Source: Vitellaria paradoxa
Lineage: Eukaryota > Streptophyta > Magnoliopsida > Ericales > Sapotaceae
Length of the DNA: 64,000 nt
Assembly (NCBI GenBank): GCA_019916065.1
Contig: CM034237.1
Location: 1,240,001 to 1,304,000 of the forward strand
Direction: 5' to 3'
Shown: positions 41,248 through 52,043 of the stretch, in pieces
Layout of the letters: every line of letters begins with the position of its first letter
How positions within the stretch are numbered: position 1 is the first letter of the stretch
Notes under the pieces: generated by a model
Databases searched by the model: none
What the model was told of the DNA's origin: nothing
The model's input: only the letters and a program-made list of their open reading frames with translations
Translations under genes and position numbers: made by a program

Positions 41248-41623
41248 CTCTTCTGGGAAATGAATTCCAACGCATGTTGAACCAATGAGTAAAGATATTC
41301 AACCTTGTGACTGTACAATGGAATCGAACCCTGAAGCAGTAGAGCAGCTACACAAAGCCAAAAGAAAAATCATACTCAGAACAACTAAAAATCAACCTCG
41401 AAATAAATCAAGCGTTACACAATTTCGAAAGGTACGAACCCCCGGAGAAATTCACAAACAATTACCCGTTGTCGTTGCCAGCGATCTTGCCGGAGCAAAT
41501 CATCAGTAGGTACTGTCCATGGTTGTTCGAGAGATCGACGGCCCAATTGGACTCTAGGTCACAGAGTGGTTGCACCGTGTGGAATCCACCGCCGCCGGGT
41601 TCTTCTCCATCATTGTTGTTCAT
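41248..41623 (-). pseudogene. 5' exons of condensin-II subunit H2 (CAP-H2), with a stop
   Basis: ATG at 41623 opens exon 1 (41623-41440), reading FHTVQPLCDLESNWAVDL then YLLMICSGKI. After NDNG there is TAA (41462-41464) where Gln is expected, then VNFSG at the exon end. Exon 2 (41347-41248) continues in phase with [20 protein letters not shown] and [13 protein letters not shown]. This is the characteristic N-terminus of CAP-H2, the kleisin of condensin II, which compacts chromosomes. The rest of the gene (usually over 600 aa) is not found downstream. The premature stop and missing remainder indicate a captured or truncated 5' fragment. Confidence 0.75.
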
Positions 41624-41701
41624 CTTCTGTTGAGCGCTTCAGAATGTCTATTCCCTGTACTAAATGTACTCCATTTAAAAACCCTAGATTTTCAATTTGG
41701 A

Positions 41702-42022
41702 TCAAGAAATCAAAAACAGCCCAAAATTCGACCCATTTCTCGATGCTAGAGCATACTCTGCAGTTTTGTCAGACTTGAATCTGGATTTAGCTTGATCTTT
41801 TGCTTTGTTCTTCACTGGCACCCTTCCCTTCAATGGATCATACCCAACACCTGCGCTTTCGGCTTCTGGTCTAAGAGTATGTCGTTTCTTCTCTTCTCCT
41901 TCAAAAAGGATTTCGTTGTGACGGCTGCCGGACATGGGATTTGGACGATTGTGGCTCAACGTGAGAAGAGGAACCTTCCAAATACACTGGAACTCGGCAG
42001 ACGAAGAAAGGACGCGATTAGA
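41702..42022 (-). other. Open frame upstream of the CAP-H2 fragment, unrecognised
   Basis: An uninterrupted minus-strand frame of about 105 codons with protein-like, Lys/Arg-rich composition (GVGYDPLKGRVPVKNKAKDQ, FKSDKTAEYALASRNG). It ends 80 bases before the CAP-H2 ATG. It could be a terminal exon of another gene or 5' sequence carried with CAP-H2. No family recognised. Confidence 0.3.
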
Positions 42023-44392
42023 CAGATTTGGGCGTAAACACTAACGACCCGATAGGATGCATCCAAAAGGCCCCCCAAAACTTATACCGGGTCATAAGTG
42101 TGGGTCCCACAATTTTGCTTCCACTTGGCAACTCCATTTCCTCCCTTTCTTGGTTTTCTCCCTCTCTTCGTTTTCTCGCAGATTCCGGCTTCTTCCTGAT
42201 AATTTTTGGATACCTCCAGGGTTAGCTAAAAATTATCTAGCTTTAGACTCCTTATTTTTTGACGTTTCTAACCCTCGTTATCTTCCTTGAGCAACCCTCA
42301 CACCTCTATCTCTTTAGTTGTTCCCGAGATCGTCTAGAGAAGGTTTATGGTGTGCGATTTTTGCGATTTGATGGGATTTTGTTGCGATCTGGTTTGAGTA
42401 CTCAGGTATGGGTTCTGAACTCCTTTTTTCGAAAGGGATATGAAAGATTTCATTGCCTTTGATCTATTTCAGTCAAACTAGGGTATGTTTTGGACTAGTT
42501 TCAGTCGATATAAGGGTCTGTGATGTTTGGTTTGTTTGATTTGTTGAACTAGGGTTTTATTTGGTGATGTATGGTCTGTGATGTATAGTTTGTCGAACTA
42601 AGGTTTTATTTGGTGATTTTGTTTGATTTTTTTAGTGTTTGACAGATTTATGGTTTGTGTTCATATATTTGTTTTTGTAGGGGTTTCGTACTCAAATTTT
42701 TTTTTTTTAACTTTTGATGAGAATAAGTAATGGTAAAAGATAATATATGAGATTTAATACAATATAAATTTTTTTGGAATAATTTTTTTATTAAAATAAT
42801 GTTAATTACCTTAAATAAATTTATAATGCCAAATATGTTTCAACCCTACAAGAAGGATGCCAAAAACCAACCCAGAACAGCTAGTTCAATTGGTAAAACT
42901 AGGAATTGGTTCCAAAAATAGTCCGGACATACCTCTAAACCCGTTCTTACAAAAAAATTGGTTTGATTTTGCAAAACAGCCAAAACCCACGGTTCAACCA
43001 TCGACCTATAAGGACAGGGCCAGATTCACTTGAACAATTTGGTTAAATTGTTATATTAAATAGTAGTTCTAGGGTTTCAACCAGTATCCTCCTAAATCAA
43101 CTTCAATTCATCAATGTTGCACCTTCTCAACCCTCCAATGCATTCGTCCTACTCCCCTTCTCTAATGACAATAAGTATTTTTGTCCTAATCCAATTCGAC
43201 TCTGTTAGGCCACATGGAGTCCAACGAATCCACCATTGAATTAATTGTTTATGAGTGCTCTCCATCTGTTCCTAAAAGCCAAGACATCGTAGTGTGCCTT
43301 TTGTGTTTTCAATGACCTAGATATTTTAATACCATTGGACTGTGTTTTAGAGCATCTGTTTTATTGTGTGATTTTGTTGGTTTTGAATGAGGTGTTGAAT
43401 GAAACAGGTTCTTAAACTAGCTTTCTCTTTGTTGGCAAGCCTACTGTACAAGCTCTTTTAATGCAGCTAGTAAATTTATATATAACTATAGCTGATGCCC
43501 AATTTAAATTCCAATGTTGCGCCGAAAATTATTGGACTCGATTTTATCGTTCAAGTTAAAATTTTTTGGTTGTATAGTTACTGCAAACCATTTCACATAG
43601 TTATCAAAATCAAATCAAATAGCTCTAATGGATGAAATTTGGTTCATCATTCTATGATTTTACCTTTATTAAAAATTTAGGCGACATTTGGTCTATTTTT
43701 TATTATTTATTTTACGTGTTTTATACTAGTATTTTATTCCATTTTGTGAAGCTGCCTGGGGTAGGTGATGTGCAAAATTTGTTGTGCTTTTCTGGCTGTG
43801 GGATTGAGAACAACTTTTTTTTTCTTTTGAATTGGGGAGATGAAATTATGAAACTCAGCAAACTTAAATTTTTTGCCTAACTTTTAATAACACAATTATT
43901 TGTTTTCTAGGACTAAGAATACATAATATACAGATTTATAGGATTGGTTTCTTTCCTATATTTTAAAGAATTGGTTTCTTATTTAAATTTTCCTTTTATT
44001 TGAGTTGTGATGAAAAATAAAAAGTATGAGATTTGAGAAAATAAAAATAATTAAATTAAAAAATTGATATATTGATGACTAATTTTTAATTTATTATATT
44101 TGTAAATCTTTTGAATTTTTATCTTGGTCCCCATTTTGTTATATATATATATTAGTAATTGCTCGTGCTTGAAGACATAAAAATATATTTTGATAAGTAC
44201 AAAACTTGTATAACCTAATAACAAAGACAAAATATTAAAAAAACTTGTATAACCTAATAACAAAGACAAAACTTGTATAACCTAATAACTTATTATAGAA
44301 ATTAACATGAAAAAAACCATTAAAAAAATAGGTGTTTTGTGTGTGTATGTGTTTGAAGTCTTACTCATTGAACCCTTTGTTAGCTTTTTTAG
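42023..44392. other. Intergenic DNA, no gene seen
   Basis: Contains pyrimidine-rich stretches near 42130-42180 and, at 44200-44290, a tandem repeat of AACTTGTATAACCTAATAAC (three copies, irregular spacing). On the minus strand GCACGAGCAATTACTAA precedes T at 44151, a second Helitron-like 3' terminus related to the one at 36892. Confidence 0.4.
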
Positions 44393-45813
44393 GATGGCAA
44401 GACTAAACAAAAAACAATTAAGGAAAAGAGAAGAGAAAGAAGCAGTTGTTGCGTTAACAACATTCATTCATGCTGCAATAGGGATGTTTCGTCTATACTT
44501 ATTCATCCTATCCACTGCACAATATCCTCGCCCCGAGTGTGCGCAGAATCCTGACTTCTACCAAACATAAGTCAATGCCGTCAATAGGCTCATCAATGGT
44601 AATGAGGTTGAATGCCACGAGCAGTTGAGGGTAAGTAGACGTACATTTTTTAGATTGTGCTGTTTAGTTCGAAATGTTAGGTTAGGGGACTCGAGGTTTG
44701 TATGTCTTGAGGAAAGGGTAGCTATTTTCTTGTGGATCCTTGCACACTATACAAAGCAAAGGCGTACCAAACATCAGTTTTGGAGATCGACTGAAACAAT
44801 AAGTAAGCATTTCAATGCGGTACTCCAAGCTGTGTTACGCCTTCACAGAATGCTTCTAGTTACTCCCGATCTTGTACCTGCAGACTACCATGACCAACGA
44901 TAGAGTTGGTTTCAGGTACACTTATGTCTTAAAAGGATCCTAGCTATCCCTTTTGGTTTCCTCAACTACCCTATGTAAGTACTCATAATAACACATTCTT
45001 AAATTATCGTAGAATTGTCTTGGGGCTTTGGACGGGACATTTGTGCCAGTTTATCCCCTGCAACTGATAGGCCACAGTATAGGTCGAGGAAGGGTGAAAT
45101 TGCAACAAATGTGTTAGGTGTTTGCAATCGAGACCTTCAATTTGTGTTTGTCTTGTCTGGACGGGAAGGTTCGGCCACGGACTCTAGAATCTTCAGGGAC
45201 GCAATCGCAAGACCCAATGGTTTGAAAGTCCCCCGTGGTATGTTACAATTCCACACCCGTAATTTGTTTTCCTTCCATTCCACTCCTCTACCCTCCCATA
45301 AACTATTTCAATATTTAACTTCCCTTGCTTGCAGGAACTTACTACATTGTGGATGCCGAATACACAAATAGGGAGGGTTTCTTAGCACCATACCATGGCC
45401 AATGATATCACCTAAACATTTGGAGGCAAAGTCACATGCCGACTAGCAAAGAGGAGTACTTCAATATGAAGCACTCCGCTGCAAGAAATGTCATTGAGAG
45501 AGTCTTTGGTGTCTTGAAAATGCGATTTACAATATTGAGGTCTCCCTCGTATTACCCAATTCAAACTCAATGTCGTATTGTGACAGCATGTTGTCTTCTC
45601 CATAACCTCATTAAAAGATAGATGCCTAATGATCCGATTGAGTTGGAGTATACGCGATGGGAACAAGATAACCTCCACGATGTCACGGTAGATGATGATC
45701 GAGTAACAAAAATAGAGACTTCTAATGAATGGACCACCAAGAGAGATGCATTAGCTACTACCATGTATAACCATTGGGTAGCAAATGGAGGGGGACAAGA
45801 GGTGCACCCCCTA
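44393..45813 (+). pseudogene. PIF/Harbinger transposase (DDE superfamily), decayed
   Basis: The frame gives KQLRKREEKEAVVAL, RTFFRLCCLVRNVRLG, HYTKQRRTKHQFWRS and ISKHFNAVLQAVLRLH; after an intron (about 44917-45012), [12 protein letters not shown] with the first catalytic Asp, [27 protein letters not shown] and, after another intron, [11 protein letters not shown] with the second Asp, then ERVFGVLKMRF with the final Glu and CCLLHNLI. Stops at 44568 (TAA), 44901 (TAG), about 45403 (TGA) and 45619 (TAG), plus a frameshift near 45060, show it is inactive. DDE_Tnp_4 proteins cut and paste elements with TTA/TAA target sites. I did not find its terminal inverted repeats. Confidence 0.85.
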
Positions 45814-46046
45814 TGATTGATAGACTTTTTCTAAATGTAATTGTATTAAGAAGTATTTGTATTAAGAACTTATTGTTGCCAATTTGTATTAAGTGTTTGA
45901 AGAACTTGTACTCTATACATTGTAATGTCTATGGTGATTCAATTTCGTAAGCTTGAATTGTAAAATATTGTAATTGTCATGGCTTTAGTTCTTTACTTAA
46001 TAATTCATGTTGGACTTTGTTGGCCAACTAAAATGCATGTGCAGTT

Positions 46047-47244
46047 ATGGATAGCCAACAAGACACCCAACAACCTAATGTGTCTACAACTTCTACAAAA
46101 AGGACCCGTAGGGTGTGGAGAAAAGTGGAGGAGGATGCCCTAATAAAAGTGTTGCTGAATGAATTTTCAGAAAAGTGGAGTGGTGAAAATGGCTTTAGAC
46201 CTGGTTTTTTTACCTTGATTGAGAAGGAGTTAGTGAAATTGTTGTCGGATAGCCACATTAAGGCCTCTCCCCACATTGAATCCAAGGTCAAGTATTGGAG
46301 ACAAATGTACCACAAAATAAGTGACATTGTTGCACTTAGTAGCTTTGGTTGGGACGATGTCAACAAGCGGGTCGATGTGGAGCAAAGCGTGTGGGATGAG
46401 TTTGAAAAAGTAACTCATTATGCTTTTAAGGCCTATTTTGTTTCATTAAACTTTTAATGCCTACTCATTTCACACTTTATGGTACAATTTTGTCTCTATA
46501 AACTTGAAATTTTTGTGTAGGCTCACCCCAAGAAGGCTAAAGAGGTCTATGGGAAGTGTTTTCCATACTTTGAAGATTGGGTTATTGTCTTTGGAAATGA
46601 TAGGGTGACCGGGGCTTTAGCGGACTATCCAACTCAAATGGAGGAATCAATTCCAGCTATTCCAATTGAAGAAGATATTGGGCTACACGGGAATGTTAGT
46701 GGTGGAGAAGGCTTAGGAGACGACTTCTATGAGCCATTGTTCGATAAAAAATTTCTCAATTCACCATGTGTGAACATGGGTGACACTCCTATGGGATCCA
46801 CCCCCTTATGTCCACGGCTTAAGTTCCCCAACCATGGGTTCCACACCTCTGGGTTCCACTCCTACAAACTTAAAGCGACATATGTCAATCCCAATGTCCA
46901 CTACGCCTCTGATTAATTACGCAAGCAAAAAGAGAAAGAAGAGAACAAGGATGGGTGATGAGGAAGACATCCGTGAAAGTATGGACATGTGGTGCAAGCA
47001 AAGCTTGGTGACTATGGACAAAATGGCCAATGCGTTGGGGTATGAGAAAGATATATCCGCTCGACGCTCGAAGATTCCAGGGGAGTTGGAGAAACTTGAC
47101 CTAACATTGACACAACAATTCAAGATGGCTGCCATTATTGGAGAGAAAGATGAGAGAGTTGACCAATTTCTAAACACTCGTGATGATAGGAGGCAAGCTT
47201 GGTGTAAGGCCGTCCTCAACGGTCATGTGTTTGGTCCGGTTTAG
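46047..47244 (+). pseudogene. Harbinger ORF1, Myb/SANT-like DNA-binding protein (frameshifted)
   Basis: Exon 1 (46047-46409) encodes a Thr/Gln-rich start, then WRKVEEDALIKVLLNEF, IEKELVKLLSD and VKYWRQMYHKISDIV, a Myb/SANT-like domain. A GTAACT...TAG intron leads to exon 2 (46521 onward) with HPKKAKEVYGKCFPYFEDW. A frameshift near 46810-46870 separates this from the C-terminal part (KKRKKRTRMGDEEDIRE, QFKMAAIIGEKDERVDQF, stop at 47242). In this superfamily ORF1 partners the transposase at the element ends, and its position just downstream on the same strand fits one former element. Confidence 0.8.
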
Positions 47245-48013
47245 TAACTTTGTGGGAAAATTTGAACGTAATTTTTTTAATGGCTACGAAATTCATGACT
47301 AACTCATTAGCTATTGGTTAATTTAAGAAATACTTTAAGTAATTGTAGTGATGATAGGAAGAAAGCTATTTTTTGAATGGTATAGTTACTGTATATGTAA
47401 TGGCAGGTGTTGTAAATGCCTTTTTTGTACATGTGAATAAGAACTTATTCCATGCTTATTATGTAATGGCAGGTTAATGTGGTACTCTATTTTACTAGTT
47501 TTGGAAAGGCAATGATGATTCCTATTTTTGTTATTGAGCCCAGGTTATGTTATTTGTGGCCATGTTTACGTATGAAAAGGCAATATTGATTCAGTAACTC
47601 TTAGATTTGTCGGATACATAAACTGCTAGCTGTTTGATTATTTGATCTGGAGGTAGAAAGTATTATTGTTCCAATGCAGTATATAAATGATAGAATTTGA
47701 AGAAAAGCTCCTAATTTTTTACGTACCTTCTAAATCTTCTTTTTCCTCCTGATTTATGAACTTCCAAGGATTTTTTCCTCATTTCCTTATTAAGGTGACT
47801 CTTTTTCTTTATGGGTAGAAAACTACTTGGTCTTCACGAAGGCAGAGTCTTTTCATTTCCTAAACTAGATGCTGCCACTTAATTAGACTAAAATTGATTC
47901 AGATTGCCAGATTGTGGCAAGCAAATATTTTCTATTCACTGTTATTGACAATGGAAACCTGTTGCACCAGCACCAAGCAAAAAGGACTAGTAGTAACATA
48001 AAATTTTTTTGTG

Positions 48014-49051
48014 TTACATACATAATTAGTGTTGCACGAAAGCTCGGATGTTCTATTTTCTTGTTACTTGAGGACATCATTGAGGTGAGCATGCAAGAGC
48101 TTGTAAATTGGTCGGTCCACTAACTTCATGTTTGTGTGGAAAATTTTTTTTCTTTTGTTATAAGTTAGATTGTTTAGTTAGACTGACTAAGAAAGTAAAA
48201 TTGTGTTTGCTACATATCATAAGTACTATGGTGCTTTGATTTGCTCTTGTGTGTTTATATCTCCAACCCCACCACCAAGTTTTGATTTACTGTTTTGGGT
48301 GGTTGTAATTACCAATTTTCATTTTTCAAAAAGAAAAAAAAAATACCATGGTGCTTCCACGGTAAATTTCTTTGGCTGTGTGTACTCCTGTTTTACCCAG
48401 CTCCCATGAAGAATGGATAAACAAAAGACAATAGAAAACCATATCCTACGTGAAGTTTTTTATACACATTGATGTTCAAATGGTTAGGATTGTTTTATAT
48501 ACTGACTAGGTGGTACGATAGTGGTTTATTCAACGTGGTTCTCTGATCATATTGTATCAAAATAGGGCACATTTTGAATTGAAAGATTACAAGAAATGGA
48601 TATATAGAGTACAAACGCAATGGCATTTAATTTGACCAATATTCTCATGATCTAATGGCAGGTAAATCAAAAGATGATGCTTACCCTTACCGCCAGCATC
48701 ATGTATTGGAGCCTTCATCAAGCACTGGAAAAGTCTAAGTCATCTACATCCCCCGCTGCTTCTGTTGGTACCCCTGTTATATCATCCCCCGCACCAACCA
48801 TAAATGGTGAAGATGAAAGTTCTCTGGGTGGTGAAGTCTCAGGTTTGTCCATTGATGATGCCGCCTTAGATACTACGATCTCCTCACAGCTTGAAAATGA
48901 GAACACCCCTGTTGCTTCCAATGGTGGAGACTCTTTGCTTGTATCCTCACAGCTTGAAAATGAGGACGCCCCCGTTGCTTCCAACAGTAGAGTCTTACGA
49001 GTTATTTTTTTGGTTTTATTTTTGGATTTATTTTTTGGCTTCCAACAGTAG
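48014..49051 (+). pseudogene. 3' exons of a fimbrin (actin-bundling) gene
   Basis: Exon ending at 48084 reads YIISVARKLGCSIFLLLEDI and IE, then a GTGAGC donor. The next exon starts at 48662 in phase with VNQKMMLTLTASIMYWSLHQ, the end of the fourth calponin-homology domain of plant fimbrins, followed by the usual variable acidic tail (GEDESSLGGEVSGLSIDD). The tail holds two copies of a repeat around SSQLENE(N/D)xPVASN. A duplicated TTCCAACAGTAGAGTCTTACG at 48978 and 49040 brackets T-rich DNA at the end. The upstream exons (fimbrins are about 650-700 aa) are absent; the Harbinger remnant occupies the space before it. Promoterless fragment. Confidence 0.75.
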
Positions 49052-49103
49052 AGTCTTACGCTCTATTTGGGATCTTGTTCAAACGAAAGCCCGTTTTGTG
49101 CTT

Positions 49104-49859
49104 TCCGGGATTTGAGTCATTCATCTGTTTTGCTTATTCTCTACACCATAACCAAAATAATGTAGCTTTGATCTTTTATGTGTAAAGAGTCCAAGATTTT
49201 ATTTTTGTTTGATAAAAATAATATTTGATAAAAACGTGTAGAGGTTGAATAAAATTAGAGATTTTATTTTTGTTTTTTTAAGAAAAAATTAAAAAATTGG
49301 AAAAAGTTAGATAAAATTAAAAAATTAATAAAAGTTAGATAAAATTAATAAAAATTAAAAATTTAATAAAATAGCTTCAAATTGTCCAAAAATAATTAAG
49401 TAGAGTGGGTTTTGTAATTTAATATTTAATTTAATGAGTAATCAAGTTTGGGACACTATAAGGGCAAAAGAGTCATTTAACTGATTTTTCCATCATTAAC
49501 CCCCTCTTATTTATAAAATATCCAAAACAAGTCAAAAGTTATCCTCCTTTTTAATCTCTCATCCAAACTATCAACTTTTTTATCTCCCTCCATAAACATC
49601 ACATCAATGTGGGCCAACCCTCTAAAATTAATACCCCATCTTATCTTATACCCCTTCTATAACTTATACTCCTAAAATTTTAGCACCATCCAATTGGAGC
49701 CTAAAAGAAAAACACAATCCCAACCGTTGATGGATGGAAGGACCTTCCTTGTATGTTTATAAAATATCTGAGCCGATCGTTGAAAAATTAAATTAAATTT
49801 TAACCCTTAATTTTAGTTTGCGAGGGGTATGTTTTTTAAAAATGTTATGTTTTATTATA
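49104..49859. other. AT-rich DNA, no gene seen
   Basis: Runs of TAGATAAAATTAAAAAATT and a TCATCC-rich stretch. It ends at the junction with peroxidase-flank DNA near 49860. Confidence 0.5.
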
Positions 49860-50036
49860 TAGGTATTGGATCTATATATATACATACACAGCTGACCACA
49901 TGTTTCCCATCTTTTCAACGTACAAATTATGGGTTTAACATTTTGTTAATTATGTAAGATGCGAAAATGACAACGAACCGCTGGGTGGGTAATTGCCAAC
50001 TCTTTCCAAACTAGAGGAAATAACAGTTTTTATTTA

Positions 50037-52043
50037 CGGAAAATTTGTATTTAAGTCATCCTTTGTAATCTTTTAAGGCTATTAGTCATACCAAAAAAAA
50101 AGTATTGCTTTTAAGTCGCATTAATGCAGAAAGTTTTGTGTTTAAGTCACACTTTTGAGTGGGTCCCACGACTTGATTTTAAATATAATTTATAATATGA
50201 CTTAAATGCCCTTTGTTTCTATAATTAACTGAGACGGAAGTTGCTGAAAATTGTGGTAAACACGAATCACGTTTTTCCATTTTTGTTTCCTTCCTTAGAA
50301 ATTGCGTGAAGATATATGGTATATTTTTTATTTGAACAAGCATGTAATAAGATAAAAGTCGATTAAAAGGCCATAAATAGCTACAGGCAAGGATGCGAAT
50401 AATGGTATATTAATGTTCATAATTTTTTTGTTGAATTTTACAAGAAGTACCACATACATATGGTACTGTTTTAATTCGGTATTATTTTTTTTATGCGGTA
50501 CTGTTTTATTATGTGGTACTGTTTTCTATGTGGTACTATTTCCAGTAAGATGTATTATCGTATAAACACAGTACCAAATGTATCTAATATTCAAATACCA
50601 CCATTAAACACAAAAAGAAGTACCACATACAAAGAATTGTGCTATTTTTATGCGGTATTATTTTTTATGCGGTACTATTTTATTATGTGGTACTGTTCTA
50701 TATGGTATTGTTTCTAGTAAGATGTATTATCGTATAAACACAGTACCAAATGTATCTAATATTCAAAGACCACCATTAAATAAAAAAAAAAGTACCACAT
50801 GCAAAGAATCGTGCTGTTTTAATTAAGTACTGTTTTTTATGCAGTACTATTTTTTATGCGGTACTGTTTTATTATGTGGTACTGTTTCTAATAAGATGTA
50901 TTATCGTATAAACACAGTACCAAATGTATCTAATATTCAAAGACCACCATTAAACACAAAAAAGTACCGCATACAAAGAATTATCCTGTTTTAATTAGGT
51001 ACTATTTTTTATGCAGTACTATTTTATTATGCGGTACTGTTTTTTATGCGGTATTGTTCTATGTGGTACTATTTCTAGTAAGATGTATTATTGTATAAAC
51101 ACAGTACCAAATGTATCTAGTATTCAAAGACCACCATTAAACACAAAAAGAAGTACCACGTACAAAGAATTGTGCTATTTTAATGAGCTACTGTTCTATA
51201 TCGTACTGTTTCTAGTAAGATGTATAATCGTATAAATACAGTACCAAATGTATCTAGTATTCAATGACCACCATTAAACACAAAAAAGTATCACGTACAA
51301 AGAATAGTATTGTTTTAATGAGATACTGTTTTTTATGTGATACTGTTTTTATGCGGTACTATTTTTTATGTGGTACTATTCTATATGATGATGTTGGCTC
51401 GCATGGATGGTTTGTGTTATGCATCGATTGATATTTTTATGGTAGTATGAAAATAGTACCGGTACTGTTTTCAAAACAACACCATAAATTATAAGCAGAT
51501 GACAAGTTTTGAGCAAGAGAAATCCATGGGGTTGATTAGCATTTTGAGCTATCTTTAAAACAGTACCGGTATTGTTTAAAATCAGAAAAAATAAAGATAC
51601 TAAGAAATGATGATCGATTTAAGTTTTTCTCAAACAGTTTTGATTTTGTTTCCAAAAATCAGTTTTGCTTGCTTTGTAAATAAGATGGAAAGTCGCAGAA
51701 TTAGGTTTCTCCCAAACAGTTTTGATTATGTTTCTAAAAATCAGTTTTGCTTGTTTTGTAAAGAATATGGAAAGTCACAGAATTAGATTTTTCCCAAACA
51801 GTTTTGATTTTATTTCCTAAAATCGGTTTTGCTTGCTTTGTAAAGAATATGGAAAGTCGCAGAAGTTATAAGTGAAGTGTGCACTATTTTCGGATAAAAT
51901 TGGTAGTTTTGAAATATAGTGAAAAATGCGTAATGTCCTTTTTTGTCTTTTTGTTGCAAGTGTGACTTATTCACAAACAAATTTTTTGGGTATAACTTAA
52001 ATCCTTATAAGCCTATAAATAGTAATCGGCCTCCAAAAATTCC
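50037..52043. mobile_element. 2.0 kb non-autonomous element with 9-bp target duplication (MULE-like)
   Basis: TTTTATTTA is present on both sides (50028-50036 and 52044-52052), and the homologous flank in unit 2 has a single uninterrupted copy, so both ends are secure. The termini are GGAAAATTTG and, complemented, GGAATTTTTGG, with subterminal ATTTAAGT(C/T)AT on both sides. A 9-bp duplication is characteristic of Mutator-like elements. The short weak inverted repeats make this a tentative class. No transposase is encoded, and the centre is a GTAC-rich tandem array. Confidence 0.75.
50470..51410. repeat. GTAC-rich tandem array, about 5 units of 135-190 bp
   Basis: The core AAGATGTATTATCGTATAAA recurs at about 50546, 50716, 50891, 51080 and 51217. 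Each is followed by CAGTACCAAATGTATCTA and ACCACCATTAAA, and preceded by varied runs of (A/G)TGCGGTACTGTTTT and TATGTGGTACT. Spacing varies from 134 to 190 bases, so units have gained and lost short GGTACT modules. Confidence 0.85.

Noticed and set aside
44300..47250. Defining exact ends of a complete PIF/Harbinger element
   Set aside because: I could not find matching terminal inverted repeats with TTA/TAA duplicates on both sides of the two genes.
47914..48013. Extending the fimbrin exon upstream to 47914
   Set aside because: The reading before YIISVARK does not resemble fimbrin and includes T-rich DNA typical of an intron end.
30553..49859. Calling the whole 19.3 kb mosaic a single Helitron
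   Set aside because: Its borders do not show TC at one end and CTRR at the other; only internal Helitron-like termini are visible.
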